A stretch of 64,000 nucleotides of DNA from Methylobacterium sp. 17Sr1-1 (GTDB lineage: Bacteria; Pseudomonadota; Alphaproteobacteria; Rhizobiales; Beijerinckiaceae). Shown one piece after another: positions 1-8,386 of this stretch. The stretch lies in assembly GCF_003173775.1 (NCBI RefSeq), contig NZ_CP029552.1, positions 707,001-771,000 on the forward strand, read 5' to 3'. The position numbers and the translations under genes were made by a program. A model generated the notes under the pieces. That model was not told the origin of the DNA and searched no databases. It was given only the letters and a program-made list of their open reading frames with translations. Within the stretch, counting starts at the first letter, position 1, and every line of letters starts with the position of its first letter.

Positions 1-1835
1 GCGGCGAGGGTCGGGCCGGTCAGCTCGCGGGCGCTCGGCAGGCGGATCTTCATCGGGTCGACGAAGCGGCCGTTGATCGCGACCTCGTAGTGGACGTGCG
101 GGCCGGTCGAGAGGCCGGTGGTGCCGACCGCGCCGATCACCTGGCCGAGGCGGACCCGGGCGCCGGGCGCGATGCCGCGGGCGATCCGCGCCATGTGGTT
201 GTAGGCGGTGGTGTAGCCGTTGGCGTGCTGGATCTCGACCCGGTTGCCGTAGCCGGAGCGAGCGCCCGCCGACACGATGGTGCCGTCGCCGGTCGCCATG
301 ATCGGGGTGCCGCGGGTCGCCGCCCAGTCGACGCCGTTATGCGGCCGGGAATAGCCGAGGATCGGGTGCAGGCGGAGACCGAAGGGCGACGAGATCCGCC
401 CCTCGGCCACCGGCCGGCGCATCAGGAATTTCTGGCTCGAGCGGCCGTTCGGATCGAGGTAGTCGACCTCGGACGAGCCCGGCACCCGGTAGCGGTAGAG
501 GCCGTAGGTCTCGTCGTGGATGCGCAAGGCCACGTAGAGCAATTCCGGCTTTGCATCCTCGTCCTCGGTGAAGAACAACTCGGCCCGGTCGCCCGGGGTG
601 GTGCGCTGCTGCAGGTCGGTGGAGGTCGCAAGCGCCATGACCATCTCCTCGATGATCGGGCGCGGCACGCCGTTCTTGAGCGCGGTGCCGTAGAGGCTCT
701 CGTAGAGGGTGACGCCGGCTTCCTCGTCGTCGTCCTTCGTGCCGCCCGGCCGGGGCGGGGCCACCGAGACGAAGCCGCCGCGGTCGTTGGCCGCCACGAT
801 CTCCTGGATGCCGTCCTCGCCGTAGAGGGTGACCCGAGCGATCCCGCGGCGCTCGGGGGTGCGGCCGTCGCCCTCCGGCGCGATCAGGAGCCGCACGTGC
901 TGGCCTTCCGCCAGGTCGTCGCGCGCGTGAGGGCTCAGGGCTCCCAACAGGGCGGCGAGCCGCGCCGGCTCGGCGCCGTTGCGCTTGAGGAGGTCCGCGA
1001 GGCTCTGGTCCTTGGCGAGCACGAGGTCGCGCTCCTCGACCAGCCGCGCGCCGTCCCCGCCGGTGCCGGTCTCGGCGATCTCGGTCAGGTTCTCGGGGAG
1101 GATCCGGACCTCGATGTTGCGGAAGCGTGCCTCCAGCCCGGGATCGTCGGGGAGCGCCGCCGGCCGCAGGGCCCGGGAGAGCAGGCGCTCGGCCGGGAAG
1201 GCCGGCGGCAGCGTCCCGCCGGCGAGCGTCTGGGTCTCGGCCACCAGGGAATCGACCTCGGCATCGCTGAGGGCCGGCGCGTCGTCCTCGACCGTCGCCT
1301 GGCCGAGCGGGCTGCGCACCAGGGTCACGGCGGTCTCGGCCGGGTCCGAATCGCCCTCGGGGGCGGCCGGCGCCTCGATGCGGGCGCTGCGCAGGGGATC
1401 GAAGGGCGGCACCGGCACGTCGGGTGCGCGCAGGGGCAGTTCGGTGGCGATCTGCACGTAGGCGTGGACGCGGATCACCTCGCGCTCGCCGGCGCGCTCG
1501 GTCATCGGCGCCTTGAAGGCGGTCTTGGCCGCCACGATCATCTCGTCGCGCACCAGCCGGTCGCCCTTGCGGGCGACGTCGCCGGCCGCGCCCTCGCCGT
1601 GGGACGGCAGCGCCCGCTCCGGCGGCGTCGCCACCACGCCATCGGCGGCGGCGAGGTAGAGCGCGACGCCGATCAGCCCGGCGCCGGTGATGCCGGTGAG
1701 CAGGCTGCCGGCGAGCCAGCGCAGGTTGAGGGCCTGCCGCGGCGGCCGCGACGCGGCGCTGGAGCCGGAGAGGGAAGGCGCGTCGACGAAAGCGGACAAC
1801 GAATCGGCCCTGGACGTAAGGCGGGTGGTGAGCAC
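1..1835 (-). CDS. M23-family murein metallopeptidase, C-terminus cut by window edge
   Basis: This is a membrane-anchored peptidoglycan endopeptidase of the LytM/M23 type, read leftward and running off the window start. One hydrophobic segment lies near residues 36-60, followed by a long Asp/Glu-rich periplasmic stretch and a C-terminal M23 domain. The zinc-site motifs are visible: RPHNGVDW near residue 497 and GPHVHYEV near residue 578. The frame opens at a GTG at 1835; a TTG at 1799 (product begins LSAFVDAPS) is the alternative start. Only a few C-terminal residues should be missing. The family cleaves cross-links in murein or activates amidases; the domain order resembles the large M23 proteins of Rhizobiales. 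The long open frame on the opposite strand is a composition shadow. Confidence 0.85.
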   Translation of the reverse strand, partial: MLTTRLTSRADSLSAFVDAPSLSGSSAASRPPRQALNLRWLAGSLLTGITGAGLIGVALYLAAADGVVATPPERALPSHGEGAAGDVARKGDRLVRDEMIVAAKTAFKAPMTERAGEREVIRVHAYVQIATELPLRAPDVPVPPFDPLRSARIEAPAAPEGDSDPAETAVTLVRSPLGQATVEDDAPALSDAEVDSLVAETQTLAGGTLPPAFPAERLLSRALRPAALPDDPGLEARFRNIEVRILPENLTEIAETGTGGDGARLVEERDLVLAKDQSLADLLKRNGAEPARLAALLGALSPHARDDLAEGQHVRLLIAPEGDGRTPERRGIARVTLYGEDGIQEIVAANDRGGFVSVAPPRPGGTKDDDEEAGVTLYESLYGTALKNGVPRPIIEEMVMALATSTDLQQRTTPGDRAELFFTEDEDAKPELLYVALRIHDETYGLYRYRVPGSSEVDYLDPNGRSSQKFLMRRPVAEGRISSPFGLRLHPILGYSRPHNGVDWAATRGTPIMATGDGTIVSAGARSGYGNRVEIQHANGYTTAYNHMARIARGIAPGARVRLGQVIGAVGTTGLSTGPHVHYEVAINGRFVDPMKIRLPSARELTGPTLA

Positions 1836-1884
1836 CCGCCTTGGCGCCGAAACCGTGACCGTTTTGAGACGCGGGGGCTCGCCG

Positions 1885-4053
1885 CTACTCCGCCGCCGCT
1901 CGCGGCGCGTAGCCGAGGCGCCCGTTCAGCTCGGCGATCAGCTCGGCCGCGGCCTCGGCGATGACGGTGCCGGGCGGGAAGATCGCCGAGGCGCCGGCCT
2001 GGCGGAGCGCCGCGAAGTCGCCCGGCGGGATCACGCCGCCGACGACGATCATCACGTCGGGCCGGCCGGCCTCGTCGAGGGCGCGCTTGAGCTCCGGCAC
2101 CAGGGTGAGGTGGCCGGCGGCGAGCGACGAGACGCCGACGATGTGGACGTCGTTCTCCACCGCCTGGCGCGCCGCCTCCTCGGGGGTGGCGAAGAGCGGA
2201 CCGATATCGACGTCGAAGCCGAGATCGGCGAAGGCCGAGGCGATCACCTTCTGGCCGCGGTCGTGCCCGTCCTGCCCCATCTTGGCGACGAGGATGCGGG
2301 GGCGGCGCCCATCCGCCTCCTCGAAGGTCTCGACCAGACCGCGCACCCGCTCGACCGCCGCCGACATGCCGCCCATCTCCCGCTTGTAGACGCCCGAGAT
2401 CGCCCGGATCTCGGCCCGGTGCCGGCCCCAGGCCCGCTCCAGCGCCTCCGAGATCTCGCCCACCGTGGCCTTGGCCCGCGCCGCCTCGACGGCGAGCGCC
2501 AAGAGGTTGCCGCTGCCTTGGGCGGCTTGGGTGAGTGCGGCGAGGCGCGCCTCGACCGCCTGCCCGTCGCGCTCGGCGCGCAGGCGCTTGAGCTTGTCGA
2601 TCTGGAGCGTGCGGACGTTGCCGTTGTCGACCCGCAGCAGGTCGATCGCCCGGTCGCCGTCCGGCTTGTAGCGGTTGACGCCGACGATGACCTGCTGGCC
2701 GGAATCGATCCGCGCCTGGGTGCGGGCCGCCGCCTCCTCGATGCGCAGCTTCGGGATGCCGGCCTCGATCGCCTTCGCCATGCCGCCTAAGCCCTCGACC
2801 TCGCGGATATGGGCCGAGGCCCGGGCGACGAGGTCCTGCGTCAGCCGCTCGACGTAGTAGGAGCCACCCCACGGATCGATGATCCGCGTCGTGCCGCTCT
2901 CCTGCTGCAGGAAGAGCTGGGTGTTGCGGGCGATGCGGGCCGAGAAGTCGGTGGGCAGCGCCAGCGCCTCGTCCAGCGCGTTGGTGTGCAGCGACTGTGT
3001 GCCCCCTTGCGTCGCCGCCATCGCCTCGAGGCAGGTGCGGGTGACGTTGTTGAACACGTCCTGGGCGGTGAGCGACCAGCCGCTCGTCTGCGAGTGGGTG
3101 CGCAAGGCCAGGGACTTGTCGGATTTCGGGGAAAAATCCTTGACCAGGGAGGCCCAGAGCAGGCGCGCCGCCCGCATCTTGGCGACCTCCATGAAGAAGT
3201 TCATCCCGATCGCCCAGAAGAACGACAGGCGGGGTGCGAACTTGTCGATGTCGAGACCTGCCGCCATCCCGGCGCGGATGTACTCGACGCCGTCGGCCAG
3301 CGTGTAGGCCAGTTCGAGGTCCTGCGTCGCCCCGGCCTCCTGCATGTGGTAGCCGGAGATCGAGATCGAGTTGAACTTCGGCATGTGGGCCGAGGTGTAG
3401 CCGAAGATGTCCGAGATGATCCGCATCGACCCGGCCGGCGGGTAGATGTAGGTGTTGCGGACCATGAACTCCTTGAGGATGTCGTTCTGGATCGTGCCGG
3501 CGAGCTTTTCGGGGGCGACGCCCTGCTCCTCCGCCGCGACGATGTAGAGGGCGAGGATCGGCAGTACCGCGCCGTTCATCGTCATCGACACGGTCATCTG
3601 GTCGAGGGGAATCCCCGAGAACAGCGTCCGCATGTCGTAGATCGAATCGATCGCGACGCCCGCCATGCCGACATCGCCCGAGACCCGCGGGTGATCGGAA
3701 TCGTAGCCGCGGTGCGTCGCGAGGTCGAAGGCGACCGAGAGCCCCTTCTGCCCGGCCGCGAGGTTGCGGCGGTAGAAGGCGTTCGAATCCTCCGCCGTGG
3801 AGAAGCCGGCATATTGCCGGATCGTCCAGGGCTGGGTCGCGTACATGGTGGGATAGGGGCCGCGCAGGAACGGCGCGATGCCCGGATAGGAGCCGGCGAG
3901 GTCGAGCCCCTCCCGGTCCTGCGGGCCGTAAGACGCCTTCACCGGGATCCCCTCGGGGGTCATCCACGGCTCGGCGGCGGTCGCCGACGCGGCGGGGCTG
4001 GCGGCCGCGGCCGGCGCGAAGGCGATTTCCGAGAAATCCGGGATGCGGGTCAT
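1885..4053 (-). CDS. scpA: Methylmalonyl-CoA mutase, large single-chain form
   Basis: This enzyme isomerises (R)-methylmalonyl-CoA to succinyl-CoA with adenosylcobalamin in the cytoplasm. The 722-residue length matches the catalytic chain. The N-terminal two-thirds is the TIM-barrel substrate domain, with the family signature [11 protein letters not shown] near residue 70 and [16 protein letters not shown] near residue 125. The C-terminal flavodoxin-like domain carries the cobalamin motif DGHDRG, which supplies the base-on histidine. I start at MTRIPDFSE (4053) because the upstream 46 residues are low complexity and the family begins here. Together with the propionyl-CoA carboxylase alpha chain at 52 kb it forms the propionyl-CoA to succinyl-CoA route, which also closes the ethylmalonyl-CoA pathway in methylotrophs. 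No small partner chain is adjacent, so it is probably a homodimer. Confidence 0.96.
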   Translation of the reverse strand: MTRIPDFSEIAFAPAAAASPAASATAAEPWMTPEGIPVKASYGPQDREGLDLAGSYPGIAPFLRGPYPTMYATQPWTIRQYAGFSTAEDSNAFYRRNLAAGQKGLSVAFDLATHRGYDSDHPRVSGDVGMAGVAIDSIYDMRTLFSGIPLDQMTVSMTMNGAVLPILALYIVAAEEQGVAPEKLAGTIQNDILKEFMVRNTYIYPPAGSMRIISDIFGYTSAHMPKFNSISISGYHMQEAGATQDLELAYTLADGVEYIRAGMAAGLDIDKFAPRLSFFWAIGMNFFMEVAKMRAARLLWASLVKDFSPKSDKSLALRTHSQTSGWSLTAQDVFNNVTRTCLEAMAATQGGTQSLHTNALDEALALPTDFSARIARNTQLFLQQESGTTRIIDPWGGSYYVERLTQDLVARASAHIREVEGLGGMAKAIEAGIPKLRIEEAAARTQARIDSGQQVIVGVNRYKPDGDRAIDLLRVDNGNVRTLQIDKLKRLRAERDGQAVEARLAALTQAAQGSGNLLALAVEAARAKATVGEISEALERAWGRHRAEIRAISGVYKREMGGMSAAVERVRGLVETFEEADGRRPRILVAKMGQDGHDRGQKVIASAFADLGFDVDIGPLFATPEEAARQAVENDVHIVGVSSLAAGHLTLVPELKRALDEAGRPDVMIVVGGVIPPGDFAALRQAGASAIFPPGTVIAEAAAELIAELNGRLGYAPRAAAE

Positions 4054-4162
4054 CGGCCTGCGGCTCTCGTTGCTGGCGTTCCTTGTCGATGACTTATAGG
4101 CGCGGGTGCCGCTGCGGCCAATGGGTCGAGGGTCCCGGGACGCGACGATCGGCGCCCGACGA

Positions 4163-4279
4163 TCAGCGCCGATCGTGGGCGCGGTCCTCACGCCCCGTCA
4201 CCCAGATCACCGCGAACGCCGTTGCCAGGACGGCCACGGGCGTGAGGAACAGGAGCCAAGTTGTCTCGGACGCGGTCAT
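4163..4279 (-). CDS. 38-residue single-pass membrane protein
   Basis: A short reading frame starts at ATG 4279 and ends at TGA 4163. A strong ribosome-binding site, AAGGAG, lies 5 bases upstream. The product [14 protein letters not shown]... has one hydrophobic helix over about residues 8-28 and a charged Arg/Asp/His-rich tail, so it is predicted to be N-out, C-in. Its ATG overlaps the stop of the upstream remnant by 4 nt, so the two were probably a translationally coupled pair. It resembles small accessory subunits or assembly peptides in size and topology, but I cannot name a partner and none is intact next to it. Confidence 0.6.
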   Translation of the reverse strand: MTASETTWLLFLTPVAVLATAFAVIWVTGREDRAHDRR

Positions 4280-4499
4280 GACGGCTCCTTCAAGCGCTCA
4301 AGGATCGCCCTTGCCGCCAAATGTAGGCAGGCGCCTACCAAATCCAGAACTGGGCAAGGCCTGTCGCCGAAGGCAGACTGACATTCGTCGTGATCGTGGC
4401 AACACCGGGCGCGATGGCGCCAATGGCGACAGCTGCAACGGCGATGCTGTTGAGCCAAGTCGCCGTCAGCTTGATTTATTCGTTGTGGGTCAGTGCCAT
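4276..4499 (-). pseudogene. Remnant of a small membrane protein gene (stop codon plus frameshift)
   Basis: Read leftward from an ATG at 4499 the frame gives MALTHNE, then TAA at 4476-4478. It then continues as a protein-like membrane segment (IKLTATWLNSIAVAAV and onward) to a TAG, while a second frame supplies a plausible tail (LDLVGACLHLAARAILERLK) ending in TGA at 4276. That TGA overlaps the ATG of the next small gene as ATGA, which is how coupled genes are normally arranged. I infer an originally intact small membrane protein of about 74 residues, broken by one nonsense change and one frameshift near 4330-4345. I do not recognise a named family. Sequence error is possible. Confidence 0.45.
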
Positions 4500-4588
4500 C
4501 GGTTCGCCAGGCTGCCGGAGGCGCACCGGCTCGAACCTCAGTTCGAATGACGTAAAGTCATCCGGCAAGCGATTTCACGAGCTGCCGT

Positions 4589-4693
4589 CTAGAGCATTTC
4601 CCGACGAAGTGGATGCCGTTTCGTCGTGGAAAATGCGGCAAGATCGAAGACCTCGAGTAGCTTCGCGATTGCAACGCGATCGTGAAGCGCTCG
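4589..4693. repeat. Dispersed palindromic intergenic repeat, family A copy 1
   Basis: The copy begins CTAGAGCATTTCCCGACGAAG, continues through a GGCAAGATC-type block and ends in an imperfect inverted repeat around GCTTCGCGATTG/CGATCGTGAAGC. Closely related copies lie at 7316-7440 and 49982-50087 in this window. It occupies the spacer between two leftward genes (4499 and 4810) and has no coding content. It may fold into a hairpin in RNA. Confidence 0.75.
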
Positions 4694-4809
4694 CGGGTCA
4701 TCAGCGCCCCCCGCACCCCTCACTCGACCGGACAGGTCCACATGAATCCTCGACCAGGACACGAGTCCTGGGAAGAGAGGTGCGAGCGGCGAACGATGCG
4801 ACCGTGATC

Positions 4810-5148
4810 TCAGCGCGCTTCCTCGCCCCCCGCGACCCGGCCGCGGGCCCGCGCCCGGACCCAGTCGCGCCGCCGCTGATCCGACTTCGATTCGGCCGCC
4901 TCCCGCTCCGCCGGCACGGTGGCGTAGAAATCCGCGACCGCGGCGCCGCCATGGATGCGCTGGCCGCGGCCAGCCTCGTCACGCAGCCGCCAGCAGCCGA
5001 GCGCCTGGCGCTCGCCGTCGCTCCGGGCGCGGGTGCAGGCCTCCGCCCGGGTGTCGCGGGGCGAGGCCGCGGCGCTGCCCGTAAGCGCAGCGAGCGCGAG
5101 GGAGCCGAGGAGCAGGGCGCGAGGGGACAGCAGCGGCTTGCGGAGCAT
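4810..5148 (-). CDS. Small secreted hypothetical protein
   Basis: The product is 112 residues, with a clear Sec signal peptide (MLRKPLLSPRALLLGSLALA, cleavage probably after SAAA). The mature part is charged and holds two cysteines (EACTRA and GCWRLRD) that could form a disulfide. The C-terminus is Arg/Glu rich. I chose the ATG at 5148, not the one at 5178, because the signal peptide begins there and AAAGG lies just upstream. The function is unknown; the protein should be periplasmic. It is transcribed away from the DUF817 gene. Confidence 0.6.
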   Translation of the reverse strand: MLRKPLLSPRALLLGSLALAALTGSAAASPRDTRAEACTRARSDGERQALGCWRLRDEAGRGQRIHGGAAVADFYATVPAEREAAESKSDQRRRDWVRARARGRVAGGEEAR

Positions 5149-5196
5149 TCCGGACCTTTCGTATGGGGAGGGCACCAAGCCTAGAGACTCGCGCCC

Positions 5197-6183
5197 ATGC
5201 CTGCAACCTTACCGGGTCCCCGGCCGGACAGCGCCGCGCGGCTCTGGGCGCCGCTCGCGCGGTTCTCCGCCCTGGAGGCGCGCCTCGGCGACGGGGCGCG
5301 GGCCCGCGGTCCGGTCGCGGCCGGCCTCTACGAGCTCCTGCGCTTCGGCGTGAAGCAGGGCTGGGCCTGCCTGTTCGGCGGGGCGCTGTGCGGGCTGATG
5401 ATCGTCACCTACCTGGCCTACCCGGCCGGCGTAACCCTCGCCCGCTACGATTGTCTGACCCTCGCGGCGGTGGCGATCCAGGTCGCGATGCTGGCCTTGC
5501 GCCTCGAGACCTGGGAGGAGGCCAGGGTCATCCTGGTCTTCCACCTCGTCGGCACCGCGATGGAGCTGTACAAGACCCAGATGGGCTCCTGGCTCTATCC
5601 CGAGCCGAGCTGGCTTCGCCTCGGCGGCGTGCCGCTCTTCAGCGGCTTCCTCTATGCCAGTGTCGGCTCCTACCTCGCCCGGGTGTGGCGCCTGTTCGAT
5701 TTCCGCTTCACCCGGCACCCGCCGCTGCCGGCCCTCGTCATCCTGTCGCTGGCGATCTACCTCAACTTCTTCACCCAGCACGTCGTGACCGATCTGCGCC
5801 TCGTGCTGTTCGCGGCGGCGGCGGCTTTGTTCGGCCCGGCGATTGTCCATTTCCGGGTCTGGCGGGTGCATCGGCGCATGCCGTTGCTGCTGGGCCTGGT
5901 CCTCGTCACCCTGTTCATCTGGATCGCCGAGAACATCGGCACGGCGACGCGCGGATGGATCTACCCCCACCAGGCCGCCGGCTGGGCGGCGGTGTCGCCG
6001 CAGAAATTCGGCTCGTGGTTCCTCCTGATGATCATTTCCTACACGCTGGTCGCCCTGGTGAGCCGGCCCAAAGTGTTCAGCAAGCCGTTCGCACCCGCCG
6101 GCGCCACCCCGAGCGCGGCCATTGACGCAGGGCCCGCCCGGCCCACTTCCCCGCCAGCGACAGCTGGTTCCCTTCCGGAGTAA
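5197..6183 (+). CDS. DUF817 integral membrane protein
   Basis: The product is 328 residues with a short cytoplasmic N-terminus and about eight hydrophobic helices. The family-typical stretches include YKTQMGSWLYPE near residue 125 and NIGTATRGWIYPHQ near residue 247. DUF817 proteins are bacterial inner-membrane proteins of unknown function. The start is the ATG at 5197, which faces the leftward secreted-protein gene across a 48-base divergent spacer. Its stop lies 8 bases before the HtrA-type protease start, so the two are probably co-transcribed. Confidence 0.85.
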   Translation: MPATLPGPRPDSAARLWAPLARFSALEARLGDGARARGPVAAGLYELLRFGVKQGWACLFGGALCGLMIVTYLAYPAGVTLARYDCLTLAAVAIQVAMLALRLETWEEARVILVFHLVGTAMELYKTQMGSWLYPEPSWLRLGGVPLFSGFLYASVGSYLARVWRLFDFRFTRHPPLPALVILSLAIYLNFFTQHVVTDLRLVLFAAAAALFGPAIVHFRVWRVHRRMPLLLGLVLVTLFIWIAENIGTATRGWIYPHQAAGWAAVSPQKFGSWFLLMIISYTLVALVSRPKVFSKPFAPAGATPSAAIDAGPARPTSPPATAGSLPE

Positions 6184-6191
6184 CGACGACG

Positions 6192-7310
6192 GTGCCCGAT
6201 CGCTTCCTGCGGGTCGCCCTGACCGCCGCCCTGGTGCTGCTCGCCCTGTTCGTCGCGCAGCCCTACGTCACGAGCCTGCTGTTCTCCGCCGATGCGCCCC
6301 GGGCGGTGACGGCGCGGGGCGACCTCTCGCAGGCCGAGGCCTCGACCGTGGCGCTGTTCGAGCGCGCGGCGCCGTCGGTGGTCTACGTCTTCGCCCGGGC
6401 GCAGCAGGGCGCGGTGTCGTTCGATCCCGAGACCGGCGAGCGCCGGCAGGGCGGGGGCGAGCAGACCGGCTCAGGCTTCGTCTGGGACGCCGCCGGCCAC
6501 ATCGTCACCAACAACCACGTCATCCAGGGCGGCGGCGACATCCAGGTCCGGCTCTCCACCGGCGAGGTGGTGCCCGCGACCGTGGCCGGCACCGATCCGA
6601 ACTACGACCTGGCGGTGCTGAAGCTTGGCCGCGTCTCCGCCGCGCCGCCGCCGATCGCCATCGGCACCTCCGGCGACCTCAAGGTCGGGCAGTTCACCTA
6701 CGCCATCGGCAATCCCTTCGGCCTCGACCACACCCTGACGACCGGGGTGGTGAGCGCGCTCCAGCGCCGGCTGCCGACCGCGGAGGGCCGGGAGCTGTCG
6801 GGCGTGATCCAGACCGACGCGGCGATCAACCCGGGCAATTCCGGCGGGCCGCTGCTCGATTCCGCCGGGCGGCTGATCGGCGTCAACACGGCGATCTTCT
6901 CGCCCTCGGGCGCGAGCGCGGGCATCGGCTTCGCCATCCCCGTCGACGTGGTCAACCGGGTGGTGCCGAACCTGATCCGCACCGGCCGTACCCCCAACCC
7001 GGGCATCGGCATCGTGGCGGCGAGCGAGGAGGCGGCAGCAAGGCTCGGCATCGACGGCCTCGTGGTGGTGCGGGTGCTGCCGGGCTCGCCGGCCGCGCAG
7101 GCCGGCCTCCAGGGCGTCGATCCGGCGACGGGCGAGCTCGGCGACATCATCATGGGGGTGAACGGCCGCCCGGTGCGGCGCCTCGCCGACCTCACCGCGG
7201 CGCTCGAATCCGCCGGCGTCGGCAGCCGGGTGACGCTCCAGGTCGAGCGCGACGGGCGGGCGATCACCCTCTCGGTCACCCCGGCGGATATGGGGCAGCG
7301 CCGGCGCTGA
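6192..7310 (+). CDS. HtrA/DegP-type serine protease with one PDZ domain
   Basis: This is a membrane-anchored periplasmic protease of 372 residues. An N-terminal helix (residues 7-30) acts as anchor or uncleaved signal. The chymotrypsin-like domain shows the full catalytic triad: NNHV near residue 113, the Asp of DPNYDLAVL near residue 141, and GNSGGPL near residue 217. A single PDZ domain occupies roughly residues 270-365. The single PDZ and N-terminal anchor resemble DegS or plant-type HtrA more than two-PDZ DegP. Translation starts at a GTG 8 bases after the DUF817 stop. The role is likely envelope protein quality control or regulated cleavage. Confidence 0.92.
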   Translation: MPDRFLRVALTAALVLLALFVAQPYVTSLLFSADAPRAVTARGDLSQAEASTVALFERAAPSVVYVFARAQQGAVSFDPETGERRQGGGEQTGSGFVWDAAGHIVTNNHVIQGGGDIQVRLSTGEVVPATVAGTDPNYDLAVLKLGRVSAAPPPIAIGTSGDLKVGQFTYAIGNPFGLDHTLTTGVVSALQRRLPTAEGRELSGVIQTDAAINPGNSGGPLLDSAGRLIGVNTAIFSPSGASAGIGFAIPVDVVNRVVPNLIRTGRTPNPGIGIVAASEEAAARLGIDGLVVVRVLPGSPAAQAGLQGVDPATGELGDIIMGVNGRPVRRLADLTAALESAGVGSRVTLQVERDGRAITLSVTPADMGQRRR

Positions 7311-7315
7311 ATGCC

Positions 7316-7440
7316 GGAGCATTGTCCGACGAAGCGGATGCCGGTTCGTCGCGGACGATGCGGCACAAGCAGAAACCGAGAGGATTTCCAGAAACCGAGA
7401 GGATTTCCCGATCGCGACGCGATCGGGAAATCCTCTCGGT
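7316..7440. repeat. Family A repeat copy 2, ending in a 23-bp perfect inverted repeat
   Basis: The first half matches copies at 4589 and 49982 (GAGCATTGTCCGACGAAGCGG). It is followed by a 19-bp unit (AGAAACCGAGAGGATTTCC) repeated at 7371-7389 and 7390-7408. The copy ends in a perfect palindrome at 7394-7440 with 23-bp arms around a single central A. It sits directly after the HtrA-type gene and could act as a transcript-end hairpin, although no T-run follows. Confidence 0.8.
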
Positions 7441-7495
7441 CGCGCCGCGGGGCCGGAGGCGCTATCCTGGCTCCGACCGCCCGGAGCCCGCCCCC

Positions 7496-7756
7496 GTGAC
7501 CGCACGCCTCCTCGCCGCCCTCGTCCTCGCCGCGGCCGCCCTGCCGGCCGCGGCCGGCGAGCGCGCCGCCGCCCGGCCCCGCCTGTGCCCGCAGGACGCC
7601 CCGCCCGGCGTCCGCCTGCCCGACCGGCCCGAATGCCGCGAGGCGCCCCCGGCCCCCGTCCGCGCCGCGGCCCCGGGCTTCATCGATCTCGGCAACGGCA
7701 CCTCGCTGCGGGTCAGCGGCCGGGCCGCCTACGAGGTCGGCTACACGGGACGCTGA
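7496..7756 (+). CDS. Small secreted hypothetical protein
   Basis: The 86-residue frame opens at GTG 7496 with GGAG about 9 bases upstream. It begins with a signal peptide (MTARLLAALVLAAAALPAAA, cleavage about residue 20). The mature part has two cysteines (RLCPQD and PECREA) and a C-terminal segment FIDLGNGTSLRVSGRAAYEVG that resembles the opening strand of Methylobacterium porin-like proteins. The resemblance is weak and the function is unknown. It is followed 113 bases later by another small gene on the same strand. Confidence 0.55.
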   Translation: MTARLLAALVLAAAALPAAAGERAAARPRLCPQDAPPGVRLPDRPECREAPPAPVRAAAPGFIDLGNGTSLRVSGRAAYEVGYTGR

Positions 7757-7869
7757 GCCCCGTTTCCCCCCTGATCCGATTCGGACCGAATCGCCCGTCC
7801 GAGGACTGCCCCGCCGGAACCCTCCCGACCTTCCCCGCATTCGCTCCCCGAGGCGAGAGGGAGGGCGCG

Positions 7870-8226
7870 ATGATCCTGGCAGCCTGCGAGGGCCGGCACT
7901 GGCAGTACGAGATCGTCGAGCATGCCGACGGCTACGTCGTGCGGATGCGCGACCTCGACACGGGCGACATCGAGGAGGACGGCGCCACGGTCTTCCGCAC
8001 CATGCCGGTCGCCTTCGCCTTCGCCGAGATGTCCGCCGCCTTCGACCGCTTCACCGCCTCGACCGAGGACGAGCCGGACGACGCCCAGACGGCCACCGAC
8101 TTCGCGGTGAGCGAGCAGGTTTTCTGCGATCTCAGCAGCCGCCTGTGCGACGGCGGGGTCGCTGGCAGCCTGGTCCAGGCCTGGGAGCGCCGGCCGGCGG
8201 ACGGGCCGCGGCTGACGCTGCATTGA
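7870..8226 (+). CDS. Hypothetical acidic cytoplasmic protein
   Basis: The product is 118 residues and acidic, without a signal peptide or membrane segment. It starts at ATG 7870 preceded by the purine-rich GAGAGGGAGGGCGCG. The N-terminal half reads like a small beta-sheet fold (HWQYEIVEHADGYVVRM). The middle is Asp/Glu rich and the C-terminus helical. I do not recognise the family. Confidence 0.6.
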   Translation: MILAACEGRHWQYEIVEHADGYVVRMRDLDTGDIEEDGATVFRTMPVAFAFAEMSAAFDRFTASTEDEPDDAQTATDFAVSEQVFCDLSSRLCDGGVAGSLVQAWERRPADGPRLTLH

Positions 8227-8302
8227 TGGGATGCGAGACCGGAGGATTTCTTCCGGATCTCGTCTCACAAGCCCGCGCGGTGGAGCCTACGGCGCCACAC
8301 AC

Positions 8303-8374
8303 CTGAGCGAAGCCGATCTCCGCATCGCGAAAGCGATTGCGCAGCAATCGCCGAGCGATCGATCGGAGATCGTC
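8303..8374. repeat. Family D palindromic repeat copy 1
   Basis: The core TGAGCGAAGC...CGCATCGCGAAAGCGAT is shared with a second copy at 27910-28018. Outer arms GATCTCCG (8315-8322) and CGGAGATC (8364-8371) are inverted, and an inner hairpin GCGATTGC-GCA-GCAATCGC follows the core. It lies between convergent genes (8226 and 8387) and could terminate both transcripts. Confidence 0.6.
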
Positions 8375-8386
8375 CGACCCGGATCC

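Noticed and set aside
90..1964. A 624-residue rightward open frame over the M23 peptidase region
   Set aside because: It is an Arg/Gly/Ala-rich composition shadow. The leftward frame has a full M23 domain with catalytic motifs and overlaps it completely.
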